Shown here one piece after another: positions 52,162 through 60,756 of a stretch of DNA of 64,000 bases. The notes beneath the pieces were generated by a model that saw only the letters and a list, made by a program, of their open reading frames with translations, was not told where the DNA came from and ran no database searches. The position numbers and the translations under genes are program-made. Source of the stretch: Crossiella equi (GTDB lineage: Bacteria; Actinomycetota; Actinomycetes; Mycobacteriales; Pseudonocardiaceae); assembly GCF_017876755.1 (NCBI RefSeq), contig NZ_JAGIOO010000001.1:5317786-5381785 (forward strand), read 5' to 3'. Positions within the stretch are counted from its first letter, which is position 1. Each line of letters opens with the position of its first letter.

Positions 52162-53942
52162 ACCCCTCCACCGCGCAGGCCAGGGTCGTCGTTGACGAGT
52201 TGATCCGCAACGACGTGCGACACGTCGTGCTCTGCCCCGGCTCGCGCAACGCTCCGCTGTCCTTCGCGCTGCACGAGGCCGCGACGGCAGGCAGGCTCAC
52301 CCTGCACGTGCGCATCGACGAGCGCAGTGCGGGCTTCCTGGCCCTGGGCATCAGCAAGGGCCTGGCCCACCGGCCGCACCGGCGCGGGTTCGCCGCCGTG
52401 GTGTGCACCTCCGGCACCGCGGTGGCCAACCTGCACCCGGCCGTGCTGGAGGCGCACCACAGTGGCGCCGCGCTGCTCGTGGTCACCGCCGACCGGCCGC
52501 CGGAGGTCTACGGCACCGGCGCCAACCAGACCATCCGGCAGAACGGCGTGTACGGCTCCGCCGCGTCCACTGTGGACTTCCCGGTGGCCGAGCGGCGGGC
52601 GGGCCAGAACGGAGTGTGGCGCGGGCTGGTCTGCCGCGCCGTCACGCAGGCGGGCACCGGGATGCCGGTGCACGTCAACATCCCGTTCCGCGAGCCGCTG
52701 GTCCCGGACGCCGAGCCAGGCGACTGGCCGGAGCCGCTGACCGGGCGGCCCGACGACGAGCGGTGGACCAGCGTGCACCCCGGCTACACCACGGTGGAGC
52801 CAGCAGGGGGCGGCACGCTGTTCCACCTGCGCCCGCGCACCCTGGTCGTCGTGGGCGACGCGGGCTTCGGGCCCGCGCACGCCGCGTGCGAGGTGGCCGC
52901 CAAGCTCGGCTGGCCGGTGATCACCGAGCCCACCGCGATGAGCGGGCCGATGGTCTCCGGCGCGCTGGTGGTGCAGCACGGTTCGCTGCTGCTCAACGCC
53001 GGTGAGCTGCCCGAGCAGCTGCGGCCGGACTCGGTCGTGGTGATCGGGCGGCCGACGCTGTCGCGGGGCGTGCAGAGGCTGCTCCGGCAGACCCCGGTGG
53101 TGCACGTGGTGCGCGAGGTGGGCGAGCCGTGGGCCGATCCGCAGCACGTGGCCACGCACGTCTCGGACTACCTCGGCCTGGACGACCTCAACTACGTCGC
53201 GGTGGACGAGGACATGGTCAGCCGCGACTGGGCCGAGACCCACCCGGGCGACCCGGACTGGCTGGCGGGCTGGCAGCGCGCGGACACCCTCGCCGCCACC
53301 GCGGTCGAGGAGTTCCTCACCGAGCAGGACTGGCCCACCGGGCTGCACGTGGCCCGCGACCTGATGGCCGAGGTGCCCGAGGACTGCGTGCTCTTCCTGG
53401 GTTCTTCCAACCCGGTGCGCGATATCGACCTGGTCGGTGCGCGGCGCCGGGGGCCGGTGGTGCTGTCCAACCGGGGGGTCGCGGGCATCGACGGTGCCGT
53501 GTCCAGCGCGGTCGGCGCGGTGCTCGGCGCGCTCAGCGCGGACTCCCGGCTTGGCCACGGCTACGCGCTGCTCGGCGATCTCACGTTCCTGCACGACATC
53601 AACGGCCTGCTGCTCGGGCCGGTGGAGGAGCGGCCGGACCTCACCGTCGTGGTGCTCAACGACGACGGTGGTGGCATCTTCTCGTTGCTGGAACAGGGTT
53701 CCCCGGACCACTCGGCCTCCTTCGAGCGCGTGTTCGGCACCCCGCACGGCAGTGATCTGGCCGCGCTGTGCACCGGGTACCGCGTACCGCACCGGCTGGT
53801 GGCCGACCGCGCGGACTTCCGGGCGGCGCTGTCCCCCAGCCAGGGGATCAGCGTGGTCGAGGTGCGGGCCGACCGGCAGCGCCTGCGCGGGGTGCACGAG
53901 GAGCTGCGGACCAGGGTGCGCCAGGTCATCACCGGCGCCTGA
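52158..53942 (+). CDS. menD: 2-succinyl-5-enolpyruvyl-6-hydroxy-3-cyclohexene-1-carboxylate synthase
   Basis: Thiamine-diphosphate enzyme, first committed step of menaquinone synthesis after isochorismate. The 594 residues have [27 protein letters not shown] (activating Glu), [15 protein letters not shown], and the ThDP-binding region [16 protein letters not shown] to [15 protein letters not shown] and [16 protein letters not shown]. Coupled to menB. MenF is encoded about 2 kb downstream on the opposite strand. menC and menH are not in the window. Confidence 0.96.
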   Translation: MNPSTAQARVVVDELIRNDVRHVVLCPGSRNAPLSFALHEAATAGRLTLHVRIDERSAGFLALGISKGLAHRPHRRGFAAVVCTSGTAVANLHPAVLEAHHSGAALLVVTADRPPEVYGTGANQTIRQNGVYGSAASTVDFPVAERRAGQNGVWRGLVCRAVTQAGTGMPVHVNIPFREPLVPDAEPGDWPEPLTGRPDDERWTSVHPGYTTVEPAGGGTLFHLRPRTLVVVGDAGFGPAHAACEVAAKLGWPVITEPTAMSGPMVSGALVVQHGSLLLNAGELPEQLRPDSVVVIGRPTLSRGVQRLLRQTPVVHVVREVGEPWADPQHVATHVSDYLGLDDLNYVAVDEDMVSRDWAETHPGDPDWLAGWQRADTLAATAVEEFLTEQDWPTGLHVARDLMAEVPEDCVLFLGSSNPVRDIDLVGARRRGPVVLSNRGVAGIDGAVSSAVGAVLGALSADSRLGHGYALLGDLTFLHDINGLLLGPVEERPDLTVVVLNDDGGGIFSLLEQGSPDHSASFERVFGTPHGSDLAALCTGYRVPHRLVADRADFRAALSPSQGISVVEVRADRQRLRGVHEELRTRVRQVITGA

Positions 53943-54076
53943 GGTATTTCAGTTTTTCCGTTTTGCCTCGTCCCACCACGTGGAGCGCACGCGAATACCC
54001 TGGTGTCCGCGTGCGCACGTGGCTATGTTCCAGCCCAACGCGACCGCTGGCGGTCGCATTACGGGAGGGAACACCA

Positions 54077-55600
54077 GTGCTTCGACGACACAGCCTCCGC
54101 GTGGCGGCGGCGACGGCCTCGGCCGTGGCGTTGCTCGCGTGGCCCGCGTCGGCCGGTATCAACAGCACGGGCGCGCCCGGAGCCGGTGACGGGTACTACC
54201 CCAACGACGGCAACGGCGGCTACGACGTGTCGCACTACGACATCCGGCTCAAGTACCAGCCGGCCACCGACACGCTCGGCGGCACGACCACGCTCGTGGC
54301 CACGCCGACCCAGGACCTCACCAAGTTCAACCTGGACTTCGCGCTGCCGGTGAAGGCGGTGCGCGTGAACGGCGCCAAGGCCGCGTTCACCCAGACCGCG
54401 GACGCCGAGGTCGTGGTGACCCCGAGCCGGGTGGCGGCCAAGGGCTCGCTGCTGACCGTGTCGGTGGAGTACGAGGGCATCCCCTCGCAGGTCAAGGTGA
54501 ACGGCGAGACCAGCTGGCGGCGCACCTCCGACGGTGCCAACGCCATCAACGAGCCGCACATCGCGCGCTGGTGGTACCCGAGCAGCGACCACCCGACCGA
54601 CAAGGCCACCTTCGACATCAGCGTCGCGGTGCCCACCGGTACCGAGGTGCTCAGCAACGGCGTGCTGAAGTCCCAGTCCGCGCAGCCGGGCGGCTGGATG
54701 CGCTGGAACTGGCGCTCCACCAAGCCGATGGCGACCTACCTGGCGTTCCTGGCCATCGGCCAGTACCAGATCAGCCAGAGCACCGGGCACAACGGCCAGC
54801 CGTTCCTGTCCGCCTACGCCGAGGGCATGGGCGAGTTCGAGGGCGCGGCCAAGGCCTCGATCGAGCGCACGCCCGAGGTGATCGAGTTCCTGGAGACCGT
54901 GTTCGGCCCGTGGCCGTTCGAGGCGCAGGGCGGCGTGGTGCCGAAGGAGGGCCTGGGCTTCGCGCTGGAGAACCAGACTCGGCCGACCTACAGCACCGCG
55001 TTCTTCCGCAACGGCGACAACCTCAACGTCGTGGTGCACGAGCTGGCGCACCAGTGGTTCGGCGACTCGGTGTCGGTGGCGTCCTGGCGCAACATCTGGC
55101 TGAACGAGGGCTTCGCCACCTACGCGCCGTGGCTGTGGTCGGAGCACAAGGGCGAGGGCACCGCGCAGGAGTGGTTCGACTTCACCTACAACCGCTACGC
55201 CGAGAACGACCCGTTCTGGCAGGTCGTGATCGGTGAGCCGGGCTCGGGCAACGAGTTCCACGGCGCGGTGTACGACCGGGGCGCGCTCGCGGTGCACGCC
55301 ATCCGCAAGGCCGTCGGTGACCAGGTGTTCTTCCAGACGCTGCGCACCTGGCAGGAGAACAAGCGCTACGGCAACGCCACGATCGAGCAGTTCAAGGCGC
55401 TGGCCGAGGTGCTCTCCGGCAAGAAGCTGGACGAGGTGTTCAACACCTGGGTCTTCAGCAAGGGCAAGCCGAAGCTGGCCCCGGAGCTGTCCGCGCAGGG
55501 CGGCGCCCGGTCGGTGAAGGCCAAGGAGCCCAAGGACTTCAAGAAGGCGATCCAGAACCAGCAGATCCTGCACGACCTGGCCGAGCGCGCGGGCCGGTAG
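54077..55600 (+). CDS. Secreted M1 family metallo-aminopeptidase (short form)
   Basis: Zinc aminopeptidase, exported through a signal peptide (about 1-27). The zinc site HELAHQWFGD (His321, Glu322, His325) with Glu344 in WLNEGFATY follows the M1 pattern exactly; the substrate-binding GAMEN-type loop reads LGFALENQT. The 507 residues cover the N-terminal beta domain and catalytic domain, without the large C-terminal domain of PepN. GGAGGG lies before the GTG, and a GCGACCG-CTGG-CGGTCGC dyad (54040-54057) sits in the leader. Frame is open upstream in menD, which is rejected. Confidence 0.9.
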   Translation: MLRRHSLRVAAATASAVALLAWPASAGINSTGAPGAGDGYYPNDGNGGYDVSHYDIRLKYQPATDTLGGTTTLVATPTQDLTKFNLDFALPVKAVRVNGAKAAFTQTADAEVVVTPSRVAAKGSLLTVSVEYEGIPSQVKVNGETSWRRTSDGANAINEPHIARWWYPSSDHPTDKATFDISVAVPTGTEVLSNGVLKSQSAQPGGWMRWNWRSTKPMATYLAFLAIGQYQISQSTGHNGQPFLSAYAEGMGEFEGAAKASIERTPEVIEFLETVFGPWPFEAQGGVVPKEGLGFALENQTRPTYSTAFFRNGDNLNVVVHELAHQWFGDSVSVASWRNIWLNEGFATYAPWLWSEHKGEGTAQEWFDFTYNRYAENDPFWQVVIGEPGSGNEFHGAVYDRGALAVHAIRKAVGDQVFFQTLRTWQENKRYGNATIEQFKALAEVLSGKKLDEVFNTWVFSKGKPKLAPELSAQGGARSVKAKEPKDFKKAIQNQQILHDLAERAGR

Positions 55601-55614
55601 GCAGTCCACTGTGG

Positions 55615-55646
55615 ACGGCGGGACATCCCTCGGGGTGTCCCGCCGT
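55615..55646. terminator. Bidirectional terminator between aminopeptidase and menF
   Basis: Perfect 11-pair arms (55615-55625 with 55636-55646) around a ten-base loop that can itself pair partly, followed by TTTCCC. Lies between convergent stops at 55600 and 55653. Confidence 0.8.
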
Positions 55647-55652
55647 TTCCCG

Positions 55653-56879
55653 TTACGCGCCTTCCAGGGCGTCCCGGATGGGGATCATCTTCGCCCCGGC
55701 CTCGGCGACCTCGGTGTCGGGATCGGAGTCGGCCACGATGCCGCAGCCCGCGATCAGCCGCGCGGTGGTGCCGGACAGCTGCGCGCACCGCAGCGCGATG
55801 CCCAGCTCGCCGTCCCCGGCGCCGTCGATCCAGCCCACCGGCCCGGCGTAGCGGCCCCGGTCCATGCCCTCCAGCTCGGCGATGAGCGCGACCGCGGCCG
55901 GGGTCGGGGTGCCACCCACCGCGGCCGTCGGGTGCACCGCCTCGGCCAGGCGCAGCAGCGAGCCGCCGTCGAGCAGGGTGCCGCTGATGTCGGTGGACAG
56001 GTGCACCACGTTCGGCAGCCGCAGCACCTCGGGCTCGTCCGGGGCGTGCAGGGTCTCGCACAGCGGGCCGAGACTGTCCACGAACGAGCGCACCGCGTAG
56101 GCGTGCTCCTCGCGGTTCTTGGCCGAGCCGAACAGCTCGGCGGCCAGCTCGTCCCCGTCAACCCCCGCGCGCGGCCACATCGTCCCGGCCAGCACCCGGG
56201 AGGAGAAGCCGGTGCCGGTGCGCCGCAGCAGCAGCTCGGGGGTGGCGCCGACCAGGCCCTCCACCGCGTACACCCAGCAGCTGGGGTAGCGCCGGGCCAG
56301 GCCGGTGAGCAGGAAGCGGGGGTCGAAGGGCTCGGCGGCGGTGGCCAGCAGGTCGTGCGCGAGCACCACCTTGGCCAGCTCCCCGGCCCGCATCCGGGCC
56401 ACGGCGGCGCGGACGGCCTCGCGGTAGCCGGTGACCGGCAGCTCACCCTCGGCGTACCGCACGGTGCCCGGCGCGCGGACGGGCACCACGGCGGTGTCGT
56501 CCGGCCCGGCGATCTCGGTGCGCCAGACCCGCCCGCCCCGCCGCCCGAGGACCACGCGGGGCACCACCAGCACGGACTCACCCGGCTCGTCGGCGAAGGC
56601 CAGGGAGACGAACGCCACGGCCCCGGTCCCGGGCAGCCCGACGGTGTCGTCCACCAGGAGCCCCTCCCGGAACTCCCGCCACCAGGCATCGGCCTTGGCG
56701 AACCGATCGGGCCCTGAACAGCGGAAACGCGCCGCCACACCCCAACCGACGAGCCCCTCCCCGTCCCGCACCCAGGACAGCACGTGCTCGGGCGAGGGCA
56801 GCTGCTCCAAGAGTCCGGCATCGTCGGACAGTTCCCGGGTACGCACCCGAACGGTGCTCGGCGAAGGCGCGAAGCTCAC
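55653..56879 (-). CDS. menF: Isochorismate synthase
   Basis: Chorismate-binding enzyme converting chorismate to isochorismate; in a genome region with menD, menB, menE and menA it probably serves menaquinone. The 408 residues carry the Lys base in KVVLAHDLLA, GTMWPRAGVDGDELAAELFGSAKNREEHA, STDISGTLLDG, HPTAAVGGTPTPAA with active-site His, YAGPVGWIDGAGDGE and GCGIVADSDPDTEVAEAGAKM. The frame runs on to 57410; the GTG at 56879 has TACGCT six bases upstream. A siderophore role cannot be excluded. Confidence 0.93.
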   Translation of the reverse strand: MSFAPSPSTVRVRTRELSDDAGLLEQLPSPEHVLSWVRDGEGLVGWGVAARFRCSGPDRFAKADAWWREFREGLLVDDTVGLPGTGAVAFVSLAFADEPGESVLVVPRVVLGRRGGRVWRTEIAGPDDTAVVPVRAPGTVRYAEGELPVTGYREAVRAAVARMRAGELAKVVLAHDLLATAAEPFDPRFLLTGLARRYPSCWVYAVEGLVGATPELLLRRTGTGFSSRVLAGTMWPRAGVDGDELAAELFGSAKNREEHAYAVRSFVDSLGPLCETLHAPDEPEVLRLPNVVHLSTDISGTLLDGGSLLRLAEAVHPTAAVGGTPTPAAVALIAELEGMDRGRYAGPVGWIDGAGDGELGIALRCAQLSGTTARLIAGCGIVADSDPDTEVAEAGAKMIPIRDALEGA

Positions 56880-56885
56880 CCCAGC

Positions 56886-56891
56886 AGCGTA
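56886..56891 (-). promoter_or_regulatory. -10 box of menF, leaderless
   Basis: On the minus strand TACGCT is followed by six bases and the GTG at 56879. Confidence 0.5.
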
Positions 56892-56911
56892 GGTGCCCAC
56901 CTGAACGGCAC

Positions 56912-56917
56912 TAGCAT
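56912..56917 (+). promoter_or_regulatory. -10 box of the DUF3592 gene, leaderless
   Basis: TAGCAT is followed by seven bases and the GTG at 56925. Confidence 0.5.
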
Positions 56918-56924
56918 TCCTCCT

Positions 56925-57398
56925 GTGGCGGACAACGCAGGACTCGTCGACCGGCTGCGCGAACGCGTGGCGGGACTGCCCAGGCCGCGCAAGCTGCGGC
57001 GCACCTCGGTGGCCATCCTGGCCGTGGCAGCCCTGCTGAGCCTCATGACGATCGTGCTCTTCGGCGCCATGCTGGTGAACGACTACAAGATCGGCAAACG
57101 CACCGGCACCGCCGTGGCCGAGGTCCAGGCCGTCACCTTCGCGCGCACCATCGTCCGCTACAACACCCCGGACGGCGCGATCCACAGCCCCACCCGGGGC
57201 ATCCTGTACCCGTCCGGCCTGGTCGAGGGCAACCTGGTCCAGGTCGAGTACGACCTCTTCGCCCCGGACGAGCTCGTCCGGGTCTCCGGCCGCAACGCCT
57301 GGCAGGCCGTCCTCCCCATCCTGGGCACGCTGGCGAGCATCTGGGTCGTGGCGTACCCGGTGGTGCGGGTGCTGGAGAAGCGCCGGAAGAAGGCCTGA
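56925..57398 (+). CDS. DUF3592-like membrane protein (Rv0556-like)
   Basis: The 157 residues have two membrane helices (about 28-50 and 127-147) flanking an outer beta domain (TGTAVAEVQAVTFARTIVRY to NLVQVEYDLFAPDELVRVSG), the DUF3592 layout. It ends in a basic tail (VLEKRRKKA). A membrane protein of this kind (Rv0556) follows menD in mycobacteria. Its last 39 bases recur as a fragment at 58211-58249. Confidence 0.75.
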   Translation: MADNAGLVDRLRERVAGLPRPRKLRRTSVAILAVAALLSLMTIVLFGAMLVNDYKIGKRTGTAVAEVQAVTFARTIVRYNTPDGAIHSPTRGILYPSGLVEGNLVQVEYDLFAPDELVRVSGRNAWQAVLPILGTLASIWVVAYPVVRVLEKRRKKA

Positions 57399-57401
57399 GG
57401 C

Positions 57402-57665
57402 GTGGCCCACGATCCCGCCGACGTGTGGCAGCCGCTCCGCGATCGGCTTTGCTGGGCAGTGGTCTCGGTCACCACATGCCTGGCGATCCTGGTCTGCTAC
57501 TACCCAGTGGTGCGGACCATCACCGCCCTGGGGGCGAGCTTGGTGGCCACCGTTCTCGCGGTCTTCTCCTGGCGGGCGCTGACCGCTCGTGACTCAGCCC
57601 GGCTCGTCGTGGCCGCGATCGCGCTGCTCGGGGCCGCTGCTCTCTGCTTTGCCTTGATCCCCTGA
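57402..57665 (+). CDS. Small membrane protein, unknown
   Basis: The 87 residues contain three hydrophobic helices (about 16-36, 38-55, 65-85) and polar caps. The GTG is three bases after the previous stop. It has no counterpart in the duplicated segment that follows, so it was either inserted into the first unit or lost from the second. Confidence 0.6.
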   Translation: MAHDPADVWQPLRDRLCWAVVSVTTCLAILVCYYPVVRTITALGASLVATVLAVFSWRALTARDSARLVVAAIALLGAAALCFALIP

Positions 57666-57675
57666 CAGCCGCTGG

Positions 57676-57999
57676 TCAGAGCAAGAGCCAGCGCAACACG
57701 ACGCCGAGGAGCAGGCCGAACACGGAGATGAGGCCGCCGGTGACGGCCAGCCGTCCGAACCGTCGCCGGTCCTTCTCCACCAAGGCGTACCCGGCGACGG
57801 AACCGCCGAGCACGAGAAAGGCGAAGGTGGTCATCAACACCGGGGTCATCTCGTGGTTGAGGCCACCGCGAAAGAGCGGTACCACCAGGCCGAGCAAGCC
57901 GATCGCCCCGAGCACGACCGTCCAACGTGCCGCATTCAGATGACCGGAACGCTGGGGGTGACTCACCGCGTTGTCTGGATCGGAACCGTGCTCCCGCAT
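57676..57999 (-). CDS. Small membrane protein, tandem paralogue A
   Basis: The 107 residues start with a polar segment ending in HPQRSGHLNAARWTVVLG, followed by three or four membrane helices (about 25-45, 50-72, 85-106) with EKDRRRFGRLAVTGGLIS between them. Paralogue of the 109-residue product at 58279: shared HPQRSGH, TVV(L/F)G, RRRFGRLV. ATG is seven bases from a TACGGT box that is shared with the divergent fragment at 58023. Confidence 0.72.
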   Translation of the reverse strand: MREHGSDPDNAVSHPQRSGHLNAARWTVVLGAIGLLGLVVPLFRGGLNHEMTPVLMTTFAFLVLGGSVAGYALVEKDRRRFGRLAVTGGLISVFGLLLGVVLRWLLL

Positions 58000-58005
58000 G
58001 GCTGC

Positions 58006-58012
58006 TACCGTA
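58006..58012. promoter_or_regulatory. Shared palindromic -10 box, second bidirectional promoter
   Basis: TACCGTA gives TACCGT on the plus strand (58006-58011; predicted start near 58018, five bases before the GTG at 58023) and TACGGT on the minus strand (58012-58007; seven bases before the ATG at 57999). The two predicted start sites are again about 19 bases apart. Confidence 0.6.
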
Positions 58013-58022
58013 CTGATGGGGA

Positions 58023-58140
58023 GTGGGCTTCTGGGTGGATTCCGGACAGGTCAATTCCTATGGTGCCCAAGTCACAGGTGCGGCAGAGCGTGCTCGTCAA
58101 GCACGAGATTTCGCTGTCAGGAACAGTGATCTGAAGGGGC
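58023..58140 (+). pseudogene. Truncated ESX-like small protein gene (copy A)
   Basis: The first 35 or so codons (GFWVDSGQVNSYGAQVTGAAERARQARDFAVRNSDL) match the start of the intact paralogue at 58658 (RFWVDSGQVASYSSQVSRTG). After that the similarity stops and the frame continues as Arg/Pro-rich sequence to 58424 without homology. The break probably marks one end of a duplication. It is driven by the shared -10 box. Confidence 0.7.
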
Positions 58141-58210
58141 GGACAGTTCTGTGCAGCGTGGTTGGGCCTGGTGCTGCCCGTGCACTCGGAGACCGCGGCT
58201 CAGATCCGCG

Positions 58211-58249
58211 GTGGTGCGGACATTGGAGAAGCGCCGCAAGAAGGCCTGA
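58211..58249 (+). pseudogene. Fragment of the DUF3592 gene 3' end
   Basis: 39 bases match the last 39 bases of the DUF3592 gene (57360-57398) at 34 positions, including the stop. This indicates that the second unit arose from a segment beginning in that gene. Confidence 0.75.
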
Positions 58250-58278
58250 AGCCGGTTGTGAACCGGCCCGCTGGAGGG

Positions 58279-58608
58279 TCACTCGGTCCACAGCAACCAC
58301 TGGAGCAGCGCGAACACCACCGGCGCGGCCAGCGTCGTCATCGAGGCCGCGATCACCAGCCTGCCGAACCGGCGTCGCTCGGGCTGCCGCAGCGCCAGCA
58401 CGCCCAATACCCCGCCTGCCGTGAAGACCAGGCAGGTGGGGATGAGGATCATGGCGATCGTCGGGTTGCGCGAGTGGTACACGGTTGCGACGACCAGGCC
58501 CACCAGGCCGAGCACCCCGAAGACCACCGTGTAGTTGGCGGCCCGGACGTGGCCCGACCGTTGTGGGTGGTTGCCGGCGTGATCCGGGGCATCACCGCGT
58601 CCGCGCAT
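58279..58608 (-). CDS. Small membrane protein, tandem paralogue B
   Basis: The 109 residues align end to end with the neighbour at 57676: MRGRGDAPDHAGNHPQRSGH versus MREHGSDPDNAVSHPQRSGH, then three or four membrane helices with RQPERRRFGRLVIAA between. The frame is open to 58659, but the ATG at 58608 matches the paralogue start and has TAACGT seven bases upstream. Function unknown. Confidence 0.72.
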   Translation of the reverse strand: MRGRGDAPDHAGNHPQRSGHVRAANYTVVFGVLGLVGLVVATVYHSRNPTIAMILIPTCLVFTAGGVLGVLALRQPERRRFGRLVIAASMTTLAAPVVFALLQWLLWTE

Positions 58609-58615
58609 GGCGGGC

Positions 58616-58621
58616 ACGTTA
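58616..58621 (-). promoter_or_regulatory. -10 box of membrane paralogue B, leaderless
   Basis: On the minus strand TAACGT is followed by seven bases and the ATG at 58608. Here the plus strand reads TACCGC, so the two-way symmetry seen in the first copy is lost. Confidence 0.45.
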
Positions 58622-58657
58622 CCGCGGCCATGGTCTGGAGGGGGCGAAGGAGAATTC

Positions 58658-58930
58658 ATGCGATTCTGGGTCGATTCCGGTCAGGTTGCCTCATATTCGA
58701 GTCAGGTTTCCCGCACCGGTGAGCATGCCGGAGCTGCTCGGGAGTACGTCGCCAAGAACTGCGAGTTCGGCGCCGCGGACAATTCTGCCCTCGGTTTCTT
58801 CAATCAACTGGCCGCGCCGCGCGGAGATCTCGTGCCGAAGGTTAGCGGGTACCTGGAAATCGCTGAACGGGCTCTTGCTGCCGGAGGCAAGGGGCTCAAG
58901 GAGGCGGCTGACCTTCTACAGGCGTACTGA
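58658..58930 (+). CDS. EspC-like small helical protein (copy B), C-terminus frame-shifted
   Basis: A 90-residue helical protein (RFWVDSGQVASYSSQVSRTGEHAGAAREYVAKN) of the same general type as the product at 46120. GAAGGAG lies five bases before the ATG. It ends AADLLQAY; the next frame continues RRTDSGSAERLD, which restores the Y-x-x-T-D motif seen in the 46120 protein (EYEKTD). So a one-base shift near 58928 has probably cut the end. Expression is plausible, full function is doubtful. Confidence 0.65.
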   Translation: MRFWVDSGQVASYSSQVSRTGEHAGAAREYVAKNCEFGAADNSALGFFNQLAAPRGDLVPKVSGYLEIAERALAAGGKGLKEAADLLQAY

Positions 58931-59274
58931 CAGCGGTTCCGCGGAGCGTTTGGATGTGAGCTACTCCGCCGGGTCGGTGGACCTGAGGTCGAAGCCGAGG
59001 GATTGGTTCCCGCAACCTCAGCCCTGTGCAGACGTCGAGGATCCGGTCAGTCACCGGTGCCGTGTTGGGCTGGGGCCTTGCGGCGGTTGAATGCGCGCGC
59101 ATCGTGATGCTGTGGAACGACGTGACCAAGCTCATCAGCAACACGCAGAACGTCATCCACGGTTCAATCGGGATCATGGCGCACATCGCCAGTGATCCGG
59201 AGTTCCGTGCGATCCCCTGTCCGCTGTCGACTACCAGCACCCGGGAGTTGCGCGACGAACGGTCAGTTCGGTGA
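58931..59274 (+). pseudogene. Decayed remnant of an ESX-substrate-like gene
   Basis: No intact gene. In one frame from 59026 the text RIRSVTGAVLGWGLAAVECARIVMLWNDVTKLISNTQNVIHGSIGIMAHIASDPEF looks like the helical part of a WXG-type partner such as the product at 46446 (IKAAELVWDAYQIYRKIMEIV), without a start of its own and with Arg-rich ends. Together with the shifted frame at 58931-59010 it suggests a longer gene that has lost its frame. Confidence 0.5.
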
Positions 59275-59500
59275 GTTGGCGGTCGACCCGCGCCGGGAGG
59301 CCGCCCTGCGCGTGGTACTGCGGCGCTTCGCGGACGGCGGCGCCGGGATGCGTCGCGCCAGGCAGTGCGCCGGGACCGGGAGGACGATGAGGAACCACCT
59401 CCCAGCTACCTCCAGGACGCCTGGTGATGTGACACTTCCTTCCAATCTGCGTCATAAGGTGTAACACTGGTGGGGTTCCCGACCGGCCCGGAGGTGTGCC
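59275..59500 (+). promoter_or_regulatory. Upstream region of the paa operon
   Basis: Mostly GC-rich sequence without a supported gene. TGACAC (59430-59435) and TAAGGT (59455-59460) are 19 bases apart and may be the paa promoter, with a palindromic GTGT-A-ACAC (59459-59467) overlapping it that could bind a PaaR/TetR-type repressor. GGAGG lies seven bases before the paaA GTG. Confidence 0.45.
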
Positions 59501-60454
59501 GTGCTCGAAACCCACCACGAGGACCTGGAAGCCGAGTTCGATGCCACGGTCCAGGCTGATGGGCGGATTGAGCCCCGTGACTGGATGCCCGAGGCGTACC
59601 GGGCCACGTTGATCCGCCAGATCGCCCAGCACGCGCATTCCGAGATCATCGGGATGCAGCCCGAGGGGAACTGGATCTCCCGGGCGCCCAGTCTGCGGCG
59701 GAAGGCGATCCTGCTGGCCAAGGTGCAGGACGAGGCCGGGCACGGTCTGTACCTGTACGCGGCGGCGGAGACCCTCGGGGCCGATCGGGCCGAGCTCACC
59801 GAGAAGCTCATCACCGGGCGGCAGAAGTACTCGTCGATCTTCAACTACCCCACCCTGACCTTCGCCGATGTCGGTGTCATCGGGTGGCTGGTGGACGGCG
59901 CCGCCATCTGCAACCAGGTGCCGCTGTGCCGCACGTCCTACGGGCCCTACGCCCGCGCCATGATCCGGGTGTGCAAGGAGGAGTCCTTCCACCAGCGGCA
60001 GGGGTACGAGCTGCTCATGACCATGATGCGCGGCAGCGAGAACCAGCGGCGGATGGTGCAGGACGCCGTCGACCGGTGGTGGTGGCCGTCGCTGATGATG
60101 TTCGGGCCGCCCGACGACTCCTCGCCCAACACCGAGCGTTCGATGGCCTGGCGGATCAAGCGGCACACCAACGACGAGCTGCGCCAGAAGTTCGTGGACA
60201 TGTCCGTGCCCCAGGCCGAGGCGCTCGGGGTCACGCTGCCCGATCCCGAGCTGAAGTGGAACGCCGAGCGCGGGCACCACGACTTCGGCACGCCCGACTT
60301 CGAGGAGCTCATGCGCGTGGTCAAGGGCAACGGGCCCTGCAACGCCGAGCGGGTCGCGCACCGCAAGCGCGCGCACGACGACGGGGCGTGGGTGCGGGAA
60401 GCGGCCACCGCGTACGCGGACAAGCGGGCCGCCCGAGCGAAGGGTGTGGCGTGA
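59501..60454 (+). CDS. paaA: 1,2-phenylacetyl-CoA epoxidase, catalytic subunit PaaA
   Basis: Diiron subunit of the multicomponent oxygenase that epoxidises phenylacetyl-CoA. Iron ligands of the ferritin-like fold are in [13 protein letters not shown] (ExxH) and [15 protein letters not shown] (ExxH), with further Glu in [10 protein letters not shown]. The 317 residues fit PaaA. The GTG start has GGAGG. It overlaps paaB by one base. Five genes in the usual order A-B-C-D-E follow without gaps. Confidence 0.96.
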   Translation: MLETHHEDLEAEFDATVQADGRIEPRDWMPEAYRATLIRQIAQHAHSEIIGMQPEGNWISRAPSLRRKAILLAKVQDEAGHGLYLYAAAETLGADRAELTEKLITGRQKYSSIFNYPTLTFADVGVIGWLVDGAAICNQVPLCRTSYGPYARAMIRVCKEESFHQRQGYELLMTMMRGSENQRRMVQDAVDRWWWPSLMMFGPPDDSSPNTERSMAWRIKRHTNDELRQKFVDMSVPQAEALGVTLPDPELKWNAERGHHDFGTPDFEELMRVVKGNGPCNAERVAHRKRAHDDGAWVREAATAYADKRAARAKGVA

Positions 60455-60747
60455 TGGCAGAGGTGCGTTCGTCCTGGCCGCTGTGGGAGGTCTTCGTGCG
60501 CGGGCGCCGCGGCCTCAACCACGTGCACGTCGGCTCCCTGCACGCCCCGGACGCGGAGATGGCCGTGCGCAACGCGCGCGACCTCTACACCCGCCGCAAC
60601 GAGGGTGTGAGCATCTGGGTGGTGCCCGCCGAGGCCATCACCGCCTCCAGCCCGGACGAGAAGGACCCGTTCTTCGCGCCCGCCGGGGACAAGGTCTACC
60701 GGCACCCGACCTTCTACGACATCCCCGACGGCGTCCCGCATCTGTGA
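60454..60747 (+). CDS. paaB: Phenylacetyl-CoA epoxidase subunit PaaB
   Basis: Small bridging subunit of 97 residues: WPLWEVFVRGRRGLNHVHVGSLHAPDAEMAVRNARDLYTRRNEGVSIWVV is the family signature. It links PaaAC units in the complex. The frame is open upstream inside paaA, but the ATG at 60454 overlaps the paaA stop. Confidence 0.96.
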   Translation: MAEVRSSWPLWEVFVRGRRGLNHVHVGSLHAPDAEMAVRNARDLYTRRNEGVSIWVVPAEAITASSPDEKDPFFAPAGDKVYRHPTFYDIPDGVPHL

Positions 60748-60756
60748 GAGTGCTGC

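Noticed and set aside
53943-53985. Possible intrinsic terminator with T runs after menD
   Set aside because: GAGG/CCTC arms are only four pairs around a long loop. T runs alone are not enough.
58141-58424. Continuation of the frame after the truncated EspC-like gene
   Set aside because: Arg/Pro/Ala-rich text antisense to membrane paralogue B, with no similarity to the intact copy.
59231-60376. 381-codon minus-strand frame over the paa promoter and paaA
   Set aside because: Antisense to paaA and Arg/Pro/Gly-rich; not a repressor gene such as paaR.
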